NCBI GenBank assembly: GCA_023846275.1
Contig: CM043869.1
Coordinates: forward strand, 35,614,737-35,678,736
DNA: 64,000 nt
From: Vanilla planifolia
Lineage: Eukaryota > Streptophyta > Magnoliopsida > Asparagales > Orchidaceae
Direction of reading: 5' to 3'
The position numbers and the translations under genes are program-made. Positions 26,487-38,829 of the stretch are shown here, piece after piece. Every line of letters starts with the position of its first letter. The first letter of the stretch is position 1. The notes under the pieces are model-generated. The model was not told the origin of the DNA. It saw only the letters and a program-made list of their open reading frames with translations, and searched no databases.

Positions 26487-27349
26487 GTGAGTTATTTACT
26501 ATAGATATTTTGTTCTATTACTGCGGTGGTTGTTTTGGTAAAGCTAATTTTAGGTTATTGGTGTTTTGGGATTTTTTCTGTAGTATTTAGCCTACTGTGT
26601 GGAGGAAAGAGGAATTTAAAAGTGAAATAGCACCGTGGGATTCAAGGTTGGTGAATTTGATGCAATTTGATACTGATGTTTGATGTTTTGCTAATACAAT
26701 GTCTGATTTTCTACATGATGCAAATTAAATAGGTTTTATGCATTATTATTATGTCCAGAAAGAGAAACATGTTTTTTTTTTGGGGAATTTATGTTAATTG
26801 TTTTTGTATTATTGTAATTGAGGTTATTAAATTGGGATACATTTGTTGATGTATTTACAATGTCATAGTGGTATTGATTGTATTCCTATTTGTGAAAGTA
26901 TGCTCTATAATATTTGGGTCATTGTTACCACATGTGTTGATGGTAGAATCATGAAGTTAGGGATGGATGTACTCATTGAGAGAAAATGAAAGGAGAGTGA
27001 GATCCACTAGTGATGAAAGTAAATGTGTTCCTTGAAATCATCAGGTATGCTTGGGGTGCATCATGATATAGTTGAGAACCACTTCATTTTTAAGCACCGT
27101 GTAGCAACATTTTGATGGAAGAAAAGATAGTTTAGTGTCAGAAGAGAGAAATCATAAAGGTTGAATTCTACAAATTCTTAGAATTAGGCCATTCGAGTAC
27201 TTGGATTGATTGACCAACCTGGTACTTGTGACGAAGTCTACCGGGAAGTGGTAGGTCTGTGTTGATTTCTCTAATTTGACCATCCTTGCCCTAAAGCCTC
27301 GTAACCCTTGCTTTGGATTGAATCTATGAGCTGATGTACTTCATTGCAG

Positions 27350-27448
27350 GCTTCTGTTACTGTAGCTTCGTGAATGAATTCTTAAGATATCATTAGATTA
27401 GAATGCATGCGGACAGCAAAGAGAAACTGTCCTTAATCATTGATGTAG
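27350..27448 (+). other. Possible small spliced exon (leader or N-terminal coding)
   Basis: A good acceptor (TCATTGCAG, ending 27349) and a good donor (GTAG|GTATGT, after 27448) bracket 99 bp. Within it an ATG at 27403 opens MHADSKEKLSLIIDV and stays in frame to the donor; an in-frame stop lies just upstream of that ATG, so it would be the start codon. I do not recognise a protein family, and no continuing exon was found. It may equally be a 5' UTR exon of the transcript starting near 26 kb, or chance. Confidence 0.25.
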
Positions 27449-28399
27449 GTATGTTTGTTATTGAGTTATGCCTTTTAGCTTAAAAAATGTAGGCATTTCC
27501 TTTCAGAGTTTGATCTAGATTGTTTTATGCAGTCAAATTGAGAGCAACTTGGAAACATATTTGGGAGACCTCTACATCAAGAGTCATATATCCTAAAATC
27601 ACTTGTAAGATATTTGAGGGACACTTAGGACCTTTAGTGCAGCCAAAATGTTGCTCAATCTCCTCATGTGCATGTTTGTATCTTTGCCTTGGAAGTTCCT
27701 AGGTTTCTTGGTGTTAGAAAAGGGGATTAAGGGAAATCAATTGAAGGTTAAGGCCTTACTTGACATGTCTTCTCTAATGATAGGAGAAAATTTAGAAGTT
27801 GGGTAGAAGGATAGTTAGTCTTAGGTTACTCCCTTGAGTTATGGCTTGTTCCACCTTGAAAGGATGGATTGGATGGTGTCGTGTGAGCAATTCTTCTAAT
27901 AGCTAAACTCGTACTTCACAACACGCCCCATATGACAGCCCTTACCAAGGAAGAGATAGTCAACCTTGCAACGATCAAAGTAGTCTACATTGTCTTTGTA
28001 TGGGAACAAGATGTTCAAAGATTTGTCTATTATACAGCATGCCTTGAAGGATGTGGAAACCTAGTGCTTGCCTCTAGAAGAGATCAAATTTGTGCTTTAA
28101 CTTTCTTGTTAGTGTTGTGTGGGATCTTGTACAACCTAAACTACCATTGCCCTCATGGTCCTTATTGTTTGACCCTATTTCAACAAAGCAAAGCAATGAT
28201 CTAGGGATGTTTTTGACCAACCTGAAGGGAATCTTGGTCCTACACACTATTTGTGTCATTTTTGTGATCATCAACAACTAGAAAGAGTATGGGTCTCTCT
28301 TCATAGGTCTTTGTTTAGCTAAATGATTTTTTGTAATTTATCATTGTTTATTCAAGCTTTTAAGCCAATTCTCGAGAAGTATCATAACTTGGACCAAAG
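27449..28399. other. Repeat-like sequence, no gene recognised
   Basis: Open frames at 27932-28204 and 28090-28281 overlap in different frames and look like decayed coding sequence of a mobile element, but no diagnostic domain is visible. Nothing else supported. Confidence 0.25.
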
Positions 28400-28760
28400 T
28401 TTTTTGATTCAATTGATTGGATCACACTGAGATCATGAAGGATTAAAGCTTTGAGGCAGATTTAGTGGCAGTGATCGTAGATGATGCATCTAGTTTCATG
28501 AACTGATCATGCCAAGTGCCACCAAAATCTAAGTTCTTAAGGTGATTCACTCTACTAGTTGGATAGATCCTCTAGATACTTATATAAGAGATGGCATATT
28601 CCATGCCTTCATGGATGACACTCGAAAGTTGGAGCTTGGTTGTCTTGATATTACTTGGTTAATAATAACTTTTATCTGAAGGGCTATCATTCTTTTCTCA
28701 ATTATCTGGAAAGAAATGAAGCCAATGTGATCTTAGAAGCACGCTTCGGCGAGTGCGACA
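28400..28760 (+). repeat. Diverged local repeat R2, copy 1
   Basis: This stretch recurs at 30145-30600. Shared landmarks in order are TTGATTGGATC, GAAGGATTAAA, AATCTAAGTTCTTAA, GAGATGGCAT, CATGCCTTCATGGATGACACT and GGGCTATCATTCTTTTCTCAA. Copy 1 lacks the roughly 120 bp found in the middle of copy 2. The plus strand near 28600 faintly resembles a LINE endonuclease segment, too weak to name. Confidence 0.75.
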
Positions 28761-29139
28761 ATTCCATCTCGTTGCAAACTCCTAATCTTGCATCAGGTAA
28801 CTGTTTTTCCAAGTTTTCACTGGATGAATTGCTTATACTATTTATCCATTTGGCATTAGCGTACGCCCCAGTTTTTCTAATGACGCAGCATTGTATAATT
28901 GAAACAAATCAATTCTTTTTTTTTCAGAAAAAAAGGTGTTTGAGAAATCCATAAATTCCTTTTTTCAAAGCTAAAAGTGGAGTTAACATTGAACAAATCT
29001 TTAAATTTTGAAAACTTTCTTTGCCTTTATCTTTCCACATGCAAAGTTGAATACTTTTTGGGTGCATCTTGACATTGGTATTGAGGTTTAAGAAAACCTA
29101 TTTATAGACTTGAGATTGTATCTCAAAGATTCCAAGAAA

Positions 29140-29480
29140 CTATTTGCTTGCAATGCAATGGTCAGTCTTGCCTAATCCTTGGCAATAGAAATTTTCAAGG
29201 GATATAATAATAGACTTGCTAAACTTAACCAAATCTTGTACTTCAAAAATTTCAAATATAACTTTTGCTCCTCCCTTAGCTTCTTTAGCATAAAGAAGTA
29301 AATGTTGGCAATACTCTTCTTGAGAATAAACCATTATGTTTAGCATGAATGCAGTTACAAACTAATCTGTATATGTTTGAAAGACTCTTTGCATCAAATT
29401 TATAATTGTTACATGAGCATTTGTCACACCAAATGGATTTGTAGAAAAATCAATGTCATTATATAATTCAGTAGGTATTC
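29140..29480 (-). mobile_element. Ty3/gypsy reverse-transcriptase fragment (fossil)
   Basis: On the minus strand this stretch runs through the part of the gypsy reverse transcriptase that includes the PFGVTNA-like segment, the region before the active-site box, and a following MVYSQEEYCQHLL segment. It is a short, old, broken fragment with no LTRs recognised beside it. Confidence 0.6.
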
Positions 29481-30144
29481 TTATTTACATCTCTTCATTT
29501 CTTATTTTCAATTGATTATTGTTGAGATTTTGAGAAGACAATTGCAAATTGTAACTGATCAAATAAATTGCCATTACTTAAAATATGTTTACTTATTCTT
29601 ATTCCTAAATTTATTTAGTTTTTCAAAATTTATATATGTTTACAAATTCCAATCTTTATTTACATTAAGTATTAAATTGGACAAATTTTCTTCAAATGGC
29701 CACTCTATCATTGAACATTTAATCCTTTCAGCTCTGCTTTGTCTATTTTGTCCAATGCCTTGGATATCGATGCAATTTTGGCTTCTAGATCAGTAGTTAA
29801 TGATATTTTCCTATCCGGTGGTAAACATGGATGATCTGTCCAAAGCATATATAAGAATTTATTTGCTTGTACGACCTTAGACAAATTGGGTGGTTTCTTT
29901 GTTGTAGTTGGTACGATTGCCAGGTAACACTTTTACCATTGTTTGAGCTTTCCATATTGATATTAAAGGCCTTTTTCTATGTTCCTCAATATTTATAAAG
30001 TTCACGCACCTTGTAATTTTGGCAAGGTTTTTTTCCACAACAATTTATTGTAACTTGGCATCTAGACAACTAGGCCGTTCCAATAATTACATCAAACTCC
30101 AACAATGAAAGAATAATTAAATTAGAAATCTCTTGCCTTTCATT

Positions 30145-30600
30145 GTTTTTGATTGATTGGATCTCACTTAGATAATGAAGGATTAAAACTTGTAGCAGAT
30201 TTATTGGCAATGATATGTGAAGCATCTAGATTCATGAGTTGACAATGCCAAGCGCCAAGAAAATCTAAGTTCTTAAAGTGATTTCCTTCACTAGTTGGAT
30301 GGATCCTCTTGATAAAGAGACTTCACCAAAACAAAAAAAATAGGAAGGAGTATGGCCTATATACTAGACTCTATGGATAAAAGATAGAATTAGAATTGAT
30401 AGAGAAAGCACCGTAAAGATCAATAAGATCACAATATGAGAGATGGCATGTTCCATGCCTTCATGGATGACACTTGAAAGGTTGGAGCCTGGTCGTCTCA
30501 GTATTGCTTGGTCAATGATAACTTGTTAGAAGGGCTATCATTCTTTTCTCAATAATCTGGGAAGCAATGAAACCAATTTGATATTGGAAGCACACTTGGA
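30145..30600 (+). repeat. Diverged local repeat R2, copy 2
   Basis: Second copy of the 28400-28760 unit, in the same orientation about 1.8 kb away. It contains roughly 120 extra bases at about 30310-30440, between GGATGGATCCTCTTGATA and GAGATGGCATG, that are missing from copy 1. The insert has no visible terminal repeats, so insertion here and deletion in copy 1 are both possible. The gypsy RT fragment lies between the copies. Confidence 0.75.
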
Positions 30601-31259
30601 GGGGTTTGTTTATGCCTAATTTTGTGTCAGGGTGGAGGATTTAGGCGTACCACTTAATATTGGAACCTGAATTAGGGGGATCAATGGCATGTTTTTATAA
30701 TAGTTTATTTATGAATGGTTGTTGATGGGTTGTTTCAAATCTAACAATATGGTCCATTGTGTTTTCAATACCTCCTTTCCTGTAGGTTCCTCATCACCTC
30801 CATGACCGTGGAGGTTGCACCTTCAACTCTTAATGAGAGGGACAGTACATCTACAATGAATGGCTCTCAAGGCGTTGCTAGCGATAACCATGGTTTTCAT
30901 GCTAGTTTTATTAGAAACAACAATGTTGGGTGCATTAGTTCATGCCAAGTAGGGCCTTGAACTTTGGTGCTAATAGGAAGGGGAATCATGGTAAATGAAT
31001 CTTTGAACTTGATGACCTACAAATGGCACCCATGTACCCATGGAGCAAGGGAGGTAGGAACCTCCTACGAAGTGCTCAAGGGAAACTCCTTAACTAATAA
31101 TATAAACATGAGCAATGTTAGGAGCACGAAATAAAAGGATCCTCCTCCTTCGTAACAACATTTTACCCACTCCTTTTCCCTTTAGTAGTTGAGCAACATG
31201 AAACTGATATTGATTCCAGCAATCCTTCTCCTTTCACTACAATAAAACTACAAATGCTT
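30601..31259. other. Repeat-like sequence, no gene recognised
   Basis: The short plus-strand frame at 30757-30960 has no recognised family. The stretch reads as decayed mobile-element sequence next to the LTR element that begins at about 31260. Nothing further supported. Confidence 0.25.
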
Positions 31260-34200
31260 TGATTAGCATTTGATGATTAATTCATCGGTTGGTTAAGGGA
31301 TTGGATTATCTAGTGAAGGTTATTTGACTCTAAGCTAAAAATCAAGTTTTTGTTGGAAGCTCAATGTACTATCTAATGGACAGTCTGATGAACCTGATTG
31401 AAAAATAGACCTTGTAAGACGATCTAATGGGTCTATAGGATGTTTAGATGTGTACAAAATCTTGTACATAATGACTAGTATGAAAAAGGCAATTTAATTT
31501 AATCAAGCAGTTTGATTGCAGTGAAAGTTGAGGAACAGTCATCTTATTTTATAAATACATCATTTTAACTTTAAGAAAAATACTTTTAACTTTCAATCTT
31601 TTTATTGGCTACCTTTGCAAAATCTGAAAGCTAGAACAAACCGAGCTGTTGCATGCCTTGGAACAAAATTTTGTCAGGCACGTTGATCAAAATTCTTTTG
31701 AAGTGCTTATATGAAGATTCCCTCATAATGCTATAGGACATAATCATCCACACTATAGTATCTGCTATTGATCCTACACTTTGGTAATATCTAAATTAAT
31801 CTATTGGTTTTACATTGCATCTCTCAAGTGAGGTTGAATGACATTGTTGTATTGTTGAAAAAACAAATTGTGTGAGAGTGCCACTTGGCTTATGAGCAAG
31901 GGAGGGCTATTTTGGAGCTTTGTGTGGAGGTGAGGTTCATAGTCTACTTTGAGGTTTTGTGTGAAGGTGAGAATAGCCTTTTTTGAGGTTTTGTGTGAAG
32001 GTGATGGTCGTCCACTCCGATGCTTTAGTCCCAACTTTGGGAAAAAGATTGGATGCAAGTTGATTTCTCTATCAAATGTAACGAATGAGAGGAAATAAGA
32101 AAATATGTTTGAAGTTAGTTGACTTTTGGGGTGGATATATGCTCACATGGTGTAAGAGCTAAACCATCCAAAAATTGTAGTGTTCATTTTCTTTTTGTTG
32201 TTTATTTCCTTAACATTTTTCCTTGCTAGCCTTAGAGTTTTATTTCATTTTGTGTTTAATTGGGATTATGATTAATCCTTAAGTCTCTCAGATGTTACTC
32301 AGGCCGACATTTGGTATCAAAGACAATGCTAATCTTGGCCTAACATTATAGAGTGATCTTATAAGCACAACACATTTGTTCCTACTTAGCTTGCAAAATT
32401 ATTTTATTATATTATGGATTTCTCTCTTGTGTTCATGGGAAGAAGGTTTTTTCATTGCAAAATTATTTGAGTTGTCCAAAATATTGATATTATGTAATAT
32501 TTTTGAACAAACTAATGATCTTCTTATGAACTATATAACAATTGATAAAAACTAAGATTAATGCAATTGACTGCCAAATGTTTGACTAATTGATGTAATT
32601 CCTCTCAAGATAATTCTATATAGATATCTATGTTTAACACTCCTTTTAAAGCCATGGTTTAGTTAGATAGGAAATATGGTGAAAAAGAGTATGAAGTTAA
32701 TTAGGAGAAGCAATTGAAGGGAAAGAAAAAGAAGCAAAGAAATAGCTCCACAAGCACCTTTGACTCTGTATGTTTAGTTGCTCATGTTTGTGAAGATGTC
32801 TCTTCAAGTAACGAACAATTGCAAAATGAAGATTCTCAATATAGTGAGGTTAGTGAGTTATCATATGAGGAATTATAATCTCTTTTATTTAAACTGAATG
32901 ATGCATATTTAGTAAAAAGTACTCCAAGTTGAAAGAACAATGTTACTTGCATACTTTGTGAATTAAAAAAGAAGCGTATCGAAGTTAGCAAAGAGAATGA
33001 TACATTAATGCATGATAAGCAATAAAATATTTCTTTCCCCAATGATTTGCATGCTCAAGTTGAAAGTAATGAATGTATTGTCAAAGAGCATGATTCAATT
33101 TTAGATGCTTTGAAATATGAAAACATAAAGCTTAAAATCAAGAGTTACCCATTAGACCTGATGCTTTGCTCCAATAGAATATGAATTGAAAAGCTTGAAA
33201 GAGAAGTTTCGTGGTTTAGATTTACACGCTTCGTCTTAAAATCAGAAATTTTGTAGTTCACATGCTTTATCTCAAAATCAGAACTTCTATAGTTCAAATT
33301 CTCTCATGCTTCAACTCAAAATTTTGTGGATGTTTAAAATAAAAAGAAGACTGCCTGCATCATCAACATGCAAATCTAGAGTGCAAACTTCAACATTATT
33401 CCTTTTTGTGATGTGTGCAGTTCTTGCTTACAAATAGGACATATTACATTGGATTGCATGTTTAACAAATTCCTTTGCTTCAAATGTACAGAAATGTGTT
33501 GATACTTAAAGGAAGCCATTCTGGAGCTAAGTTTGCTAAAATGTCATACATGATAATCATTTCCTTCACCAATGAACCCAAGTCTTGTTGGGTTTTTAAA
33601 CTTGAAGTTCAAGGAGTGTAGGTGTCTCCATGTAAAGTCTTGTTGGGTTTTTAAACTTGAAGTTCAAGGAGTGTAGGTGTCTCCATGTAAAGGATCCATG
33701 GAGACATATATTGACTTTGTTAGCCTTATAAATTATTCCCTTGCTTATTATGGTCAAAATCTGATTTTTCAGTGACATTATCAACTTATTAAATAAACAT
33801 CTTATTCAATAAGTTTTGGGTTAGTATTTATTAATAAGTTAATCAAGAGCTCTCAACACTCTTGCAATTGCATATCAGAAGATTTTCAATTAAACCTTAA
33901 CCAAAAGTGTATATGTTAGCATATATCTCAACTAGGTAAAAAGTATTTAAGATTAAGGTCAATAAAAATAGTAATAGATAATCTCATGATATGTTCAAAA
34001 TGTCAAAATTAATTATCATGATGCAAGTTGCATATCGACCTTGCTTTAGTTCAAAATGTGTTTATTGCAATATTCATATTACTCATTTGAACTCATAAGA
34101 TAACCATGTAAAGAAATCAATTTGAATCGATAAAAGTGACTTTGTTGGATGGTACATTAGACTGTTCTATTAGCTTTCCAATTATGTGTTTGACAGACAT

Positions 34201-35460
34201 TTGACCATATGGCTAGGTGAAGATCCTTTAAATTAACTTTAGTCCCCTTTTAGAATTTGTTGAAAGGTTCACAAAGCATCTAATCAAATGGTTCGATGGC
34301 AATTAGATCATTCAAGGTCTAATCCATTAAAATAATATAATTGTTCATAAAAATATGATTTTTGTTGGATGACTATTGGATGGTTTGATAGCAGTTTGAT
34401 GTTCAATTTATTGGTCAGTCCAATAAGGGATTGGATCTTCATGAGAGTTTAATTAATTTGGAAGCTCATTGGACCATCCATGGTCAGTCTAATGAATCTA
34501 GTTCAAAAAAAAAAAAGACCTGATATGGTCTGATTGGTTTGTAGGGTGGTTTGATGTGTGCAAAATCTGAAACATAATGGCTGGTGTAAAAAGATTGTCT
34601 TAACTTAGGTGGCTAGATTGTAGAGAAAGTTGAAGAATGATCATCTAATCTTCAAGAAACCTTTATAGCCCTAGTTACTCTATATATGCATTATTTTGGC
34701 TTTAAGAAAATATTGTTGACTTCCAATCTTTTTGTTGACTACTTTTGTAAAATTTTAAGCCTAGAACAAACCAAGCTATTGCATGCCTTGGAGCAAAATT
34801 TTGTCAAGCAAGCTGATGAAAATTCTTTTGAATTACTCATGTGAAGATCTCTTAATTTTGCATTGCATAATCATCCTCACTATAGCACGTGCTCTTGATC
34901 CTCCACTTTGGTAATATCTAACTTCATCTATTTGTTTTGCATTGAGGTTGAGTGGTTAGATCATTGTGTTGTTAAAAAATCAACTTGTCTGTGAGTGCCC
35001 CTTGGCTTTACTTGTGACAAAGGACGCACTGTGGTGCTTTGTGTGGAGGGGAGATTGATAGCCTACTTTGAGACTTTGTGTGAAGGTGGCGCTAATCTAC
35101 TGGAGACTTTGTGTGGAGGTGAGGATATGTTTTTTGGAGATGAGTAGGTGGTTTAATCTTAACTTCAAGAAAAAGGTTGAATGTATGTTGGTTTCTTTGC
35201 TAGTTGTTATAACAAAGGATAGGAACTAAGACGATATGCTGAAAGCTAGTTGGCTTTGGGGGTAGATATAGACACACATGGGGTAAGAGCTGAACTACTT
35301 AAAAATTGTGACGTTCATTTTCTTATTGCTCTTTATTTCTTTTTTCTATGTTAAAGTTTTATTCTGCTATGTTGAATTGTGGTTATGCTTAATTATACTG
35401 TAAAAAATTTTCACCCAGTTCGACCCTTCTGTTTGGTGTTGTGTCTCGGGCTAATAATAT
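31260..35460 (+). mobile_element. SIRE/Maximus-like Ty1/copia element with two LTRs, gag remnant, pol missing (fossil)
   Basis: 5' LTR about 31260-32309, primer-binding site TGGTATCAAAGAC at 32312-32324 (tRNA-Met type), gag-like region about 32690-33560, and 3' LTR to about 35460. The LTRs align over more than 1 kb, sharing GCATGCCTTGGA.CAAAATTTTGTCA (in part), CTTTGTGTGGAGGTGAG and TGTAGTGTTCATTTTCTT-like stretches. The 3' copy has extra sequence on its left (from roughly 33.7 kb), so the 5' copy is truncated. The gag region ends with a CCHC zinc knuckle at 33416-33457. Pol is absent. By eye the LTRs differ at about one base in five, so the insertion is old. It is broken in many places. Confidence 0.75.
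33581..33690. repeat. Exact 55-bp tandem duplication
   Basis: Copies at 33581-33635 and 33636-33690 are identical and abutting, each starting AGTCTTGTTGGGTTT. They lie between the gag remnant and the 3' LTR of the surrounding fossil. They are far younger than the LTRs, which are heavily diverged. Confidence 0.95.
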
Positions 35461-37000
35461 ACAAAGTAAAATCTGAAATTGATGAGGTAAAAGCAATGGT
35501 GAAAGATAAATTTGAAATGAAGAACTTGAGAGTAGCAAAGAAGTTTCGTAATATAGATATTGTGATGGTTCAAGGTGTCGAAAAAGTCATATCTGACACA
35601 ATATCATTATGTTTAAAAGATCTTAAACTATTCAAGTGGATTTGTTGCATTCAAAAAAAGATTTTAAATGCATGACCTAGGTACCTTTTGTTATCACAAT
35701 GGGTAGTTTCATGTATGTCATGACTTTTGCTTATTTAGATATCATATAAGCTATCAGTAGATATATGATTAATATAGAAAAATTAAATTGGCAAGTTATA
35801 AAATTGATAGTATTATATCTCAAGGATATAAAAGATGTTTTGTAACTATTTATTAAAAATAACAGCTTACTTGTTGGATATGTTAAGTTAGATTATGTTG
35901 GCTATTTTGATAACAAGAGGTCGAAAATTAGTAGCTTGTCTTTATGCTTGAAAAATGTGCTATTAGTTAAGGAGCAGTACTCTAATCTAATGTTGCTTTA
36001 TTTATTATTGAGACTAAGTATATGACAATCACAAAAGAAATTCGAGAAGTTATTTGGTTAAAAGGTTTATATGATAAGCTTACAGGGACATCAAATATTA
36101 TCATTATTTATTTGGATTCTTAAAAGTGTATCTTCTTAACTAAAAATCAAATTATTCATTAGAGAATGAAATATATTGATATCAAATTTTAGTTTATTCT
36201 ATATATTAGTGAGGGTGGTATCATGTTGTAATAAAAAATTAGTACAGCTCATAATTTAATCGATACAATAATAAAGTCACTGAATTGAGCCAAATTCAAG
36301 CATTTTCCTAAACTTGATTGGCTAATGTAATAGATGATCTTGATTTTGGAGAAGAGACTCAACTTCAATAAGATCACCTATATTCAATCACAATATTAGC
36401 TTGAGTGAGAGAATTATTGAATTTAAAGTCAAAATTGCACCATCTATCATAATTCATGAAATCAAATGTGGAGTATAGCTTTGTTGACTTCTAGAAGATG
36501 TTTATTATATGTTTAAGTATGAAATTGTACAATCGTGGTTAAAAAATAAAAAAAATAGTTATAATAGGTTAAAATACAGTTATTATTTTAGAACTTTTAA
36601 TATTAAACACGTCATTTGCAATCTATAAATACCATAGAGATCATAAAGGTGTTGGTAAAAAAGAGTAAAAATATTCTCTTGAGGAAGATATGTTTCTATT
36701 TATGAGTGCTTTGCTTTGTAAGAAATTAAGCATGTTATTTTTGTCACAGTTTAGTATTCTTTTATACTTGTAATATTGGATATATTTGATTTATTTTTTT
36801 TATTCTTGTGAAAATTCACATTTGGTATTTATAATTTTAATTATAGTGAATCTTTTTCTTCTTTTTTTGTGGATGTAGAACTAACCTAGGTTGAACAATG
36901 TAAATTTGGTATTTTCTTTTCTCCTTTTTTATTATTATTATTCTTATCGATTCTATTTTCGTTGTACTTGTATCAATTGTGTAGAATTAAGTCCTAATGG
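35440..37000 (+). mobile_element. Ty1/copia 3' part: RT and RNase H remnant plus 3' LTR (fossil)
   Basis: From about 35450 the plus strand runs through the late reverse-transcriptase segment (including EIDEVKAMVKDKFEMKNL) and then the RNase H segment to about 36320, in normal copia order. A purine-rich stretch near 36400 precedes an LTR of about 0.5-0.6 kb, whose U5 end resembles Tork/Tnt1-type elements (GTGGATGTAGAACTAACC near 36870). This differs from the LTR of the element to its left, which directly abuts it, so the two are separate elements, possibly one inserted into the other. Old, with many breaks. Confidence 0.7.
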
Positions 37001-38400
37001 TTCCAATCTTCCATGGCATACATATTTTAACTTAAAAGGTAACTTGAACACAAACTTTCATCATGCAACTTTAACATTTACTCTTTGTGCTTATTTGATT
37101 AAACACTTTGAATATTTGCCTTGCTAATGTAATTTGTTTATGCTTGTGTACATGTAATTTTAATATGTGCGTTGGTTATATACTTCAAATATGAAAACGC
37201 ATTTTGAAAAGAAATATGAACACATGTTCAATTGTTTAGAAGGATTTGGCAATTAATTAGCAAATACAATTTTGTTGATATTGTTAAATTCACCAATATA
37301 ATTATTGGAGGTAGTCCTCAAAGATTTTTCCATTACTTTTTCCCCAGATTATTCTCTCTTTCAAAATGGGTGTAACGGAATCAAGTTTGAATTCTATTTT
37401 AAAATAACCTATGGAATATTCAAATGCCTAAAAAATCATTAATGCATCCATTGTCAAGCAAATCTACAATTCAACTTATTATAATCTTTTTTAAATTCCA
37501 ACCATGTGTCAGTCTATGCATGGATTGCATATGAAACCTCATTATGTAATAATTTCTTGATGAGTATATTGTAGGCCTGTTACTTCTTTTGCATGACACA
37601 TGCTAATGTTCCTTCCACGTGTTTAGTACAAGGTAAAAGCCGCCATCTTGCAAAATAACTTTTGTTTCTATATTACTAAGGGCATTGTTGTACTTGAAAT
37701 GATGTTTTTATTGACTTAAGGACAGCATGATTTGCTTGGACAGATTGTGTTTTCCTATTGATGTTTCTCGCTTTCTTGAATGTTAAACTGTATTTTGGTC
37801 TGTTATGTTCTTTGATTGTTCAATTGATTTAGGATTATGGCATATTCTGGTCTGTTTAGTCAGATGTTCAGTTGGAAAGAAAACTCTTTTAAGTGGCAGA
37901 TATTTGTATAAGCTTACTTTCAGTAACTAATGCAGTTGACGTACAATGATTTTATTATTTTATATCCGACAAAAGATTGGTACCAAAAAATTTTGCTTGA
38001 TGCGAACCCTTCAAAAAGTAGTTTCCTTGTTAAGTTGGTGCAGATTTTAGACTTTTATCAGGACTTCCCTATGTGTTCGTTTCACATTATGAATTAAGCT
38101 TTTGCAGGATGTGCTTGGTTTCTCTTCTTACTAGCTTGATTATGCGCATTATTATTTGCCATTTTTGAGCTTTATATCATTGAAAACAACCCTGTTGAAG
38201 CATTTCTACAGCAACTATGTATTAACTTGTGAGTGAGGAAAAAGAGGGGAAAATCTAACGGAAGCAGGGAAAATGATCATAGAAGTGTGAATAAGATCAC
38301 ACGTCTGTGCTTAGCCATGCCAAGAGACTGGTTTGGGATTATTACAAGCGGAAGAGAGATGGAACCTCATTTGTTAGCCATTAGAAACTGAGTTCGGCTT
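37001..38400 (+). other. Single-copy-looking sequence upstream of GPN2, no coding region
   Basis: T-rich plus strand without retroelement signatures. Stretches such as TTTTGCAG|GATG at about 38108 look like splice acceptors. It could be the end of a long 5' UTR intron that starts near 26.49 kb, or simply promoter-distal spacer. No open frame is supported. Confidence 0.35.
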
Positions 38401-38410
38401 GAGCAAATAT

Positions 38411-38419
38411 TATATATAA
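38411..38419 (+). promoter_or_regulatory. Candidate TATA box of GPN2
   Basis: TATATATAA lies 411 bp before the GPN2 start codon, in more mixed sequence than its surroundings. A start site about 30 bp downstream would give a leader of some 390 nt. This competes with the model in which transcription starts near 26 kb; both promoters could be used. Confidence 0.35.
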
Positions 38420-38690
38420 CTTGAACCAAACATAAAACTTTTGAATTACCTGTCACAAGAAATTGGCAGCTAAAGTGCCTCCTGTATTGTACGGTCATGG
38501 TCGTCCATGGTAATTTTAGGTCAGCACACTCAACTTCGATGCTCGACTGGACATACGATGTAGACCTCGAGCATTTGTTCCTATGATATTAATCGAAATT
38601 GTTGTAGTAATGAAACATTTCAACCATTCGATCCTTTATCCAAAGGATGGTATCATGTATGCGTGGAGTTTTTATCAATCCATCTTGATG

Positions 38691-38827
38691 GTAAGCTTGT
38701 CATTCCTTTCATAGGAAACTGTGATCTCTTGATTTATTTGCTAATTCTTTTGCTATTTGAGACATCTTATATTTTATTAAGGTTTTAGTATTTGATGTGT
38801 TATAAATTCTTTGGTCCACCGATAAAG
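38691..38827 (+). other. Possible 5' UTR intron of GPN2
   Basis: A donor-like ATG|GTAAGC at 38691 is followed by T-rich sequence, and AG dinucleotides occur at 38780-38781 and 38826-38827. The last is only 2 nt before the GPN2 ATG. An intron of 91 to 137 bp would remove upstream ATGs from the leader. The donor is good; the acceptors are weak. Confidence 0.3.
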
Positions 38828-38829
38828 GG

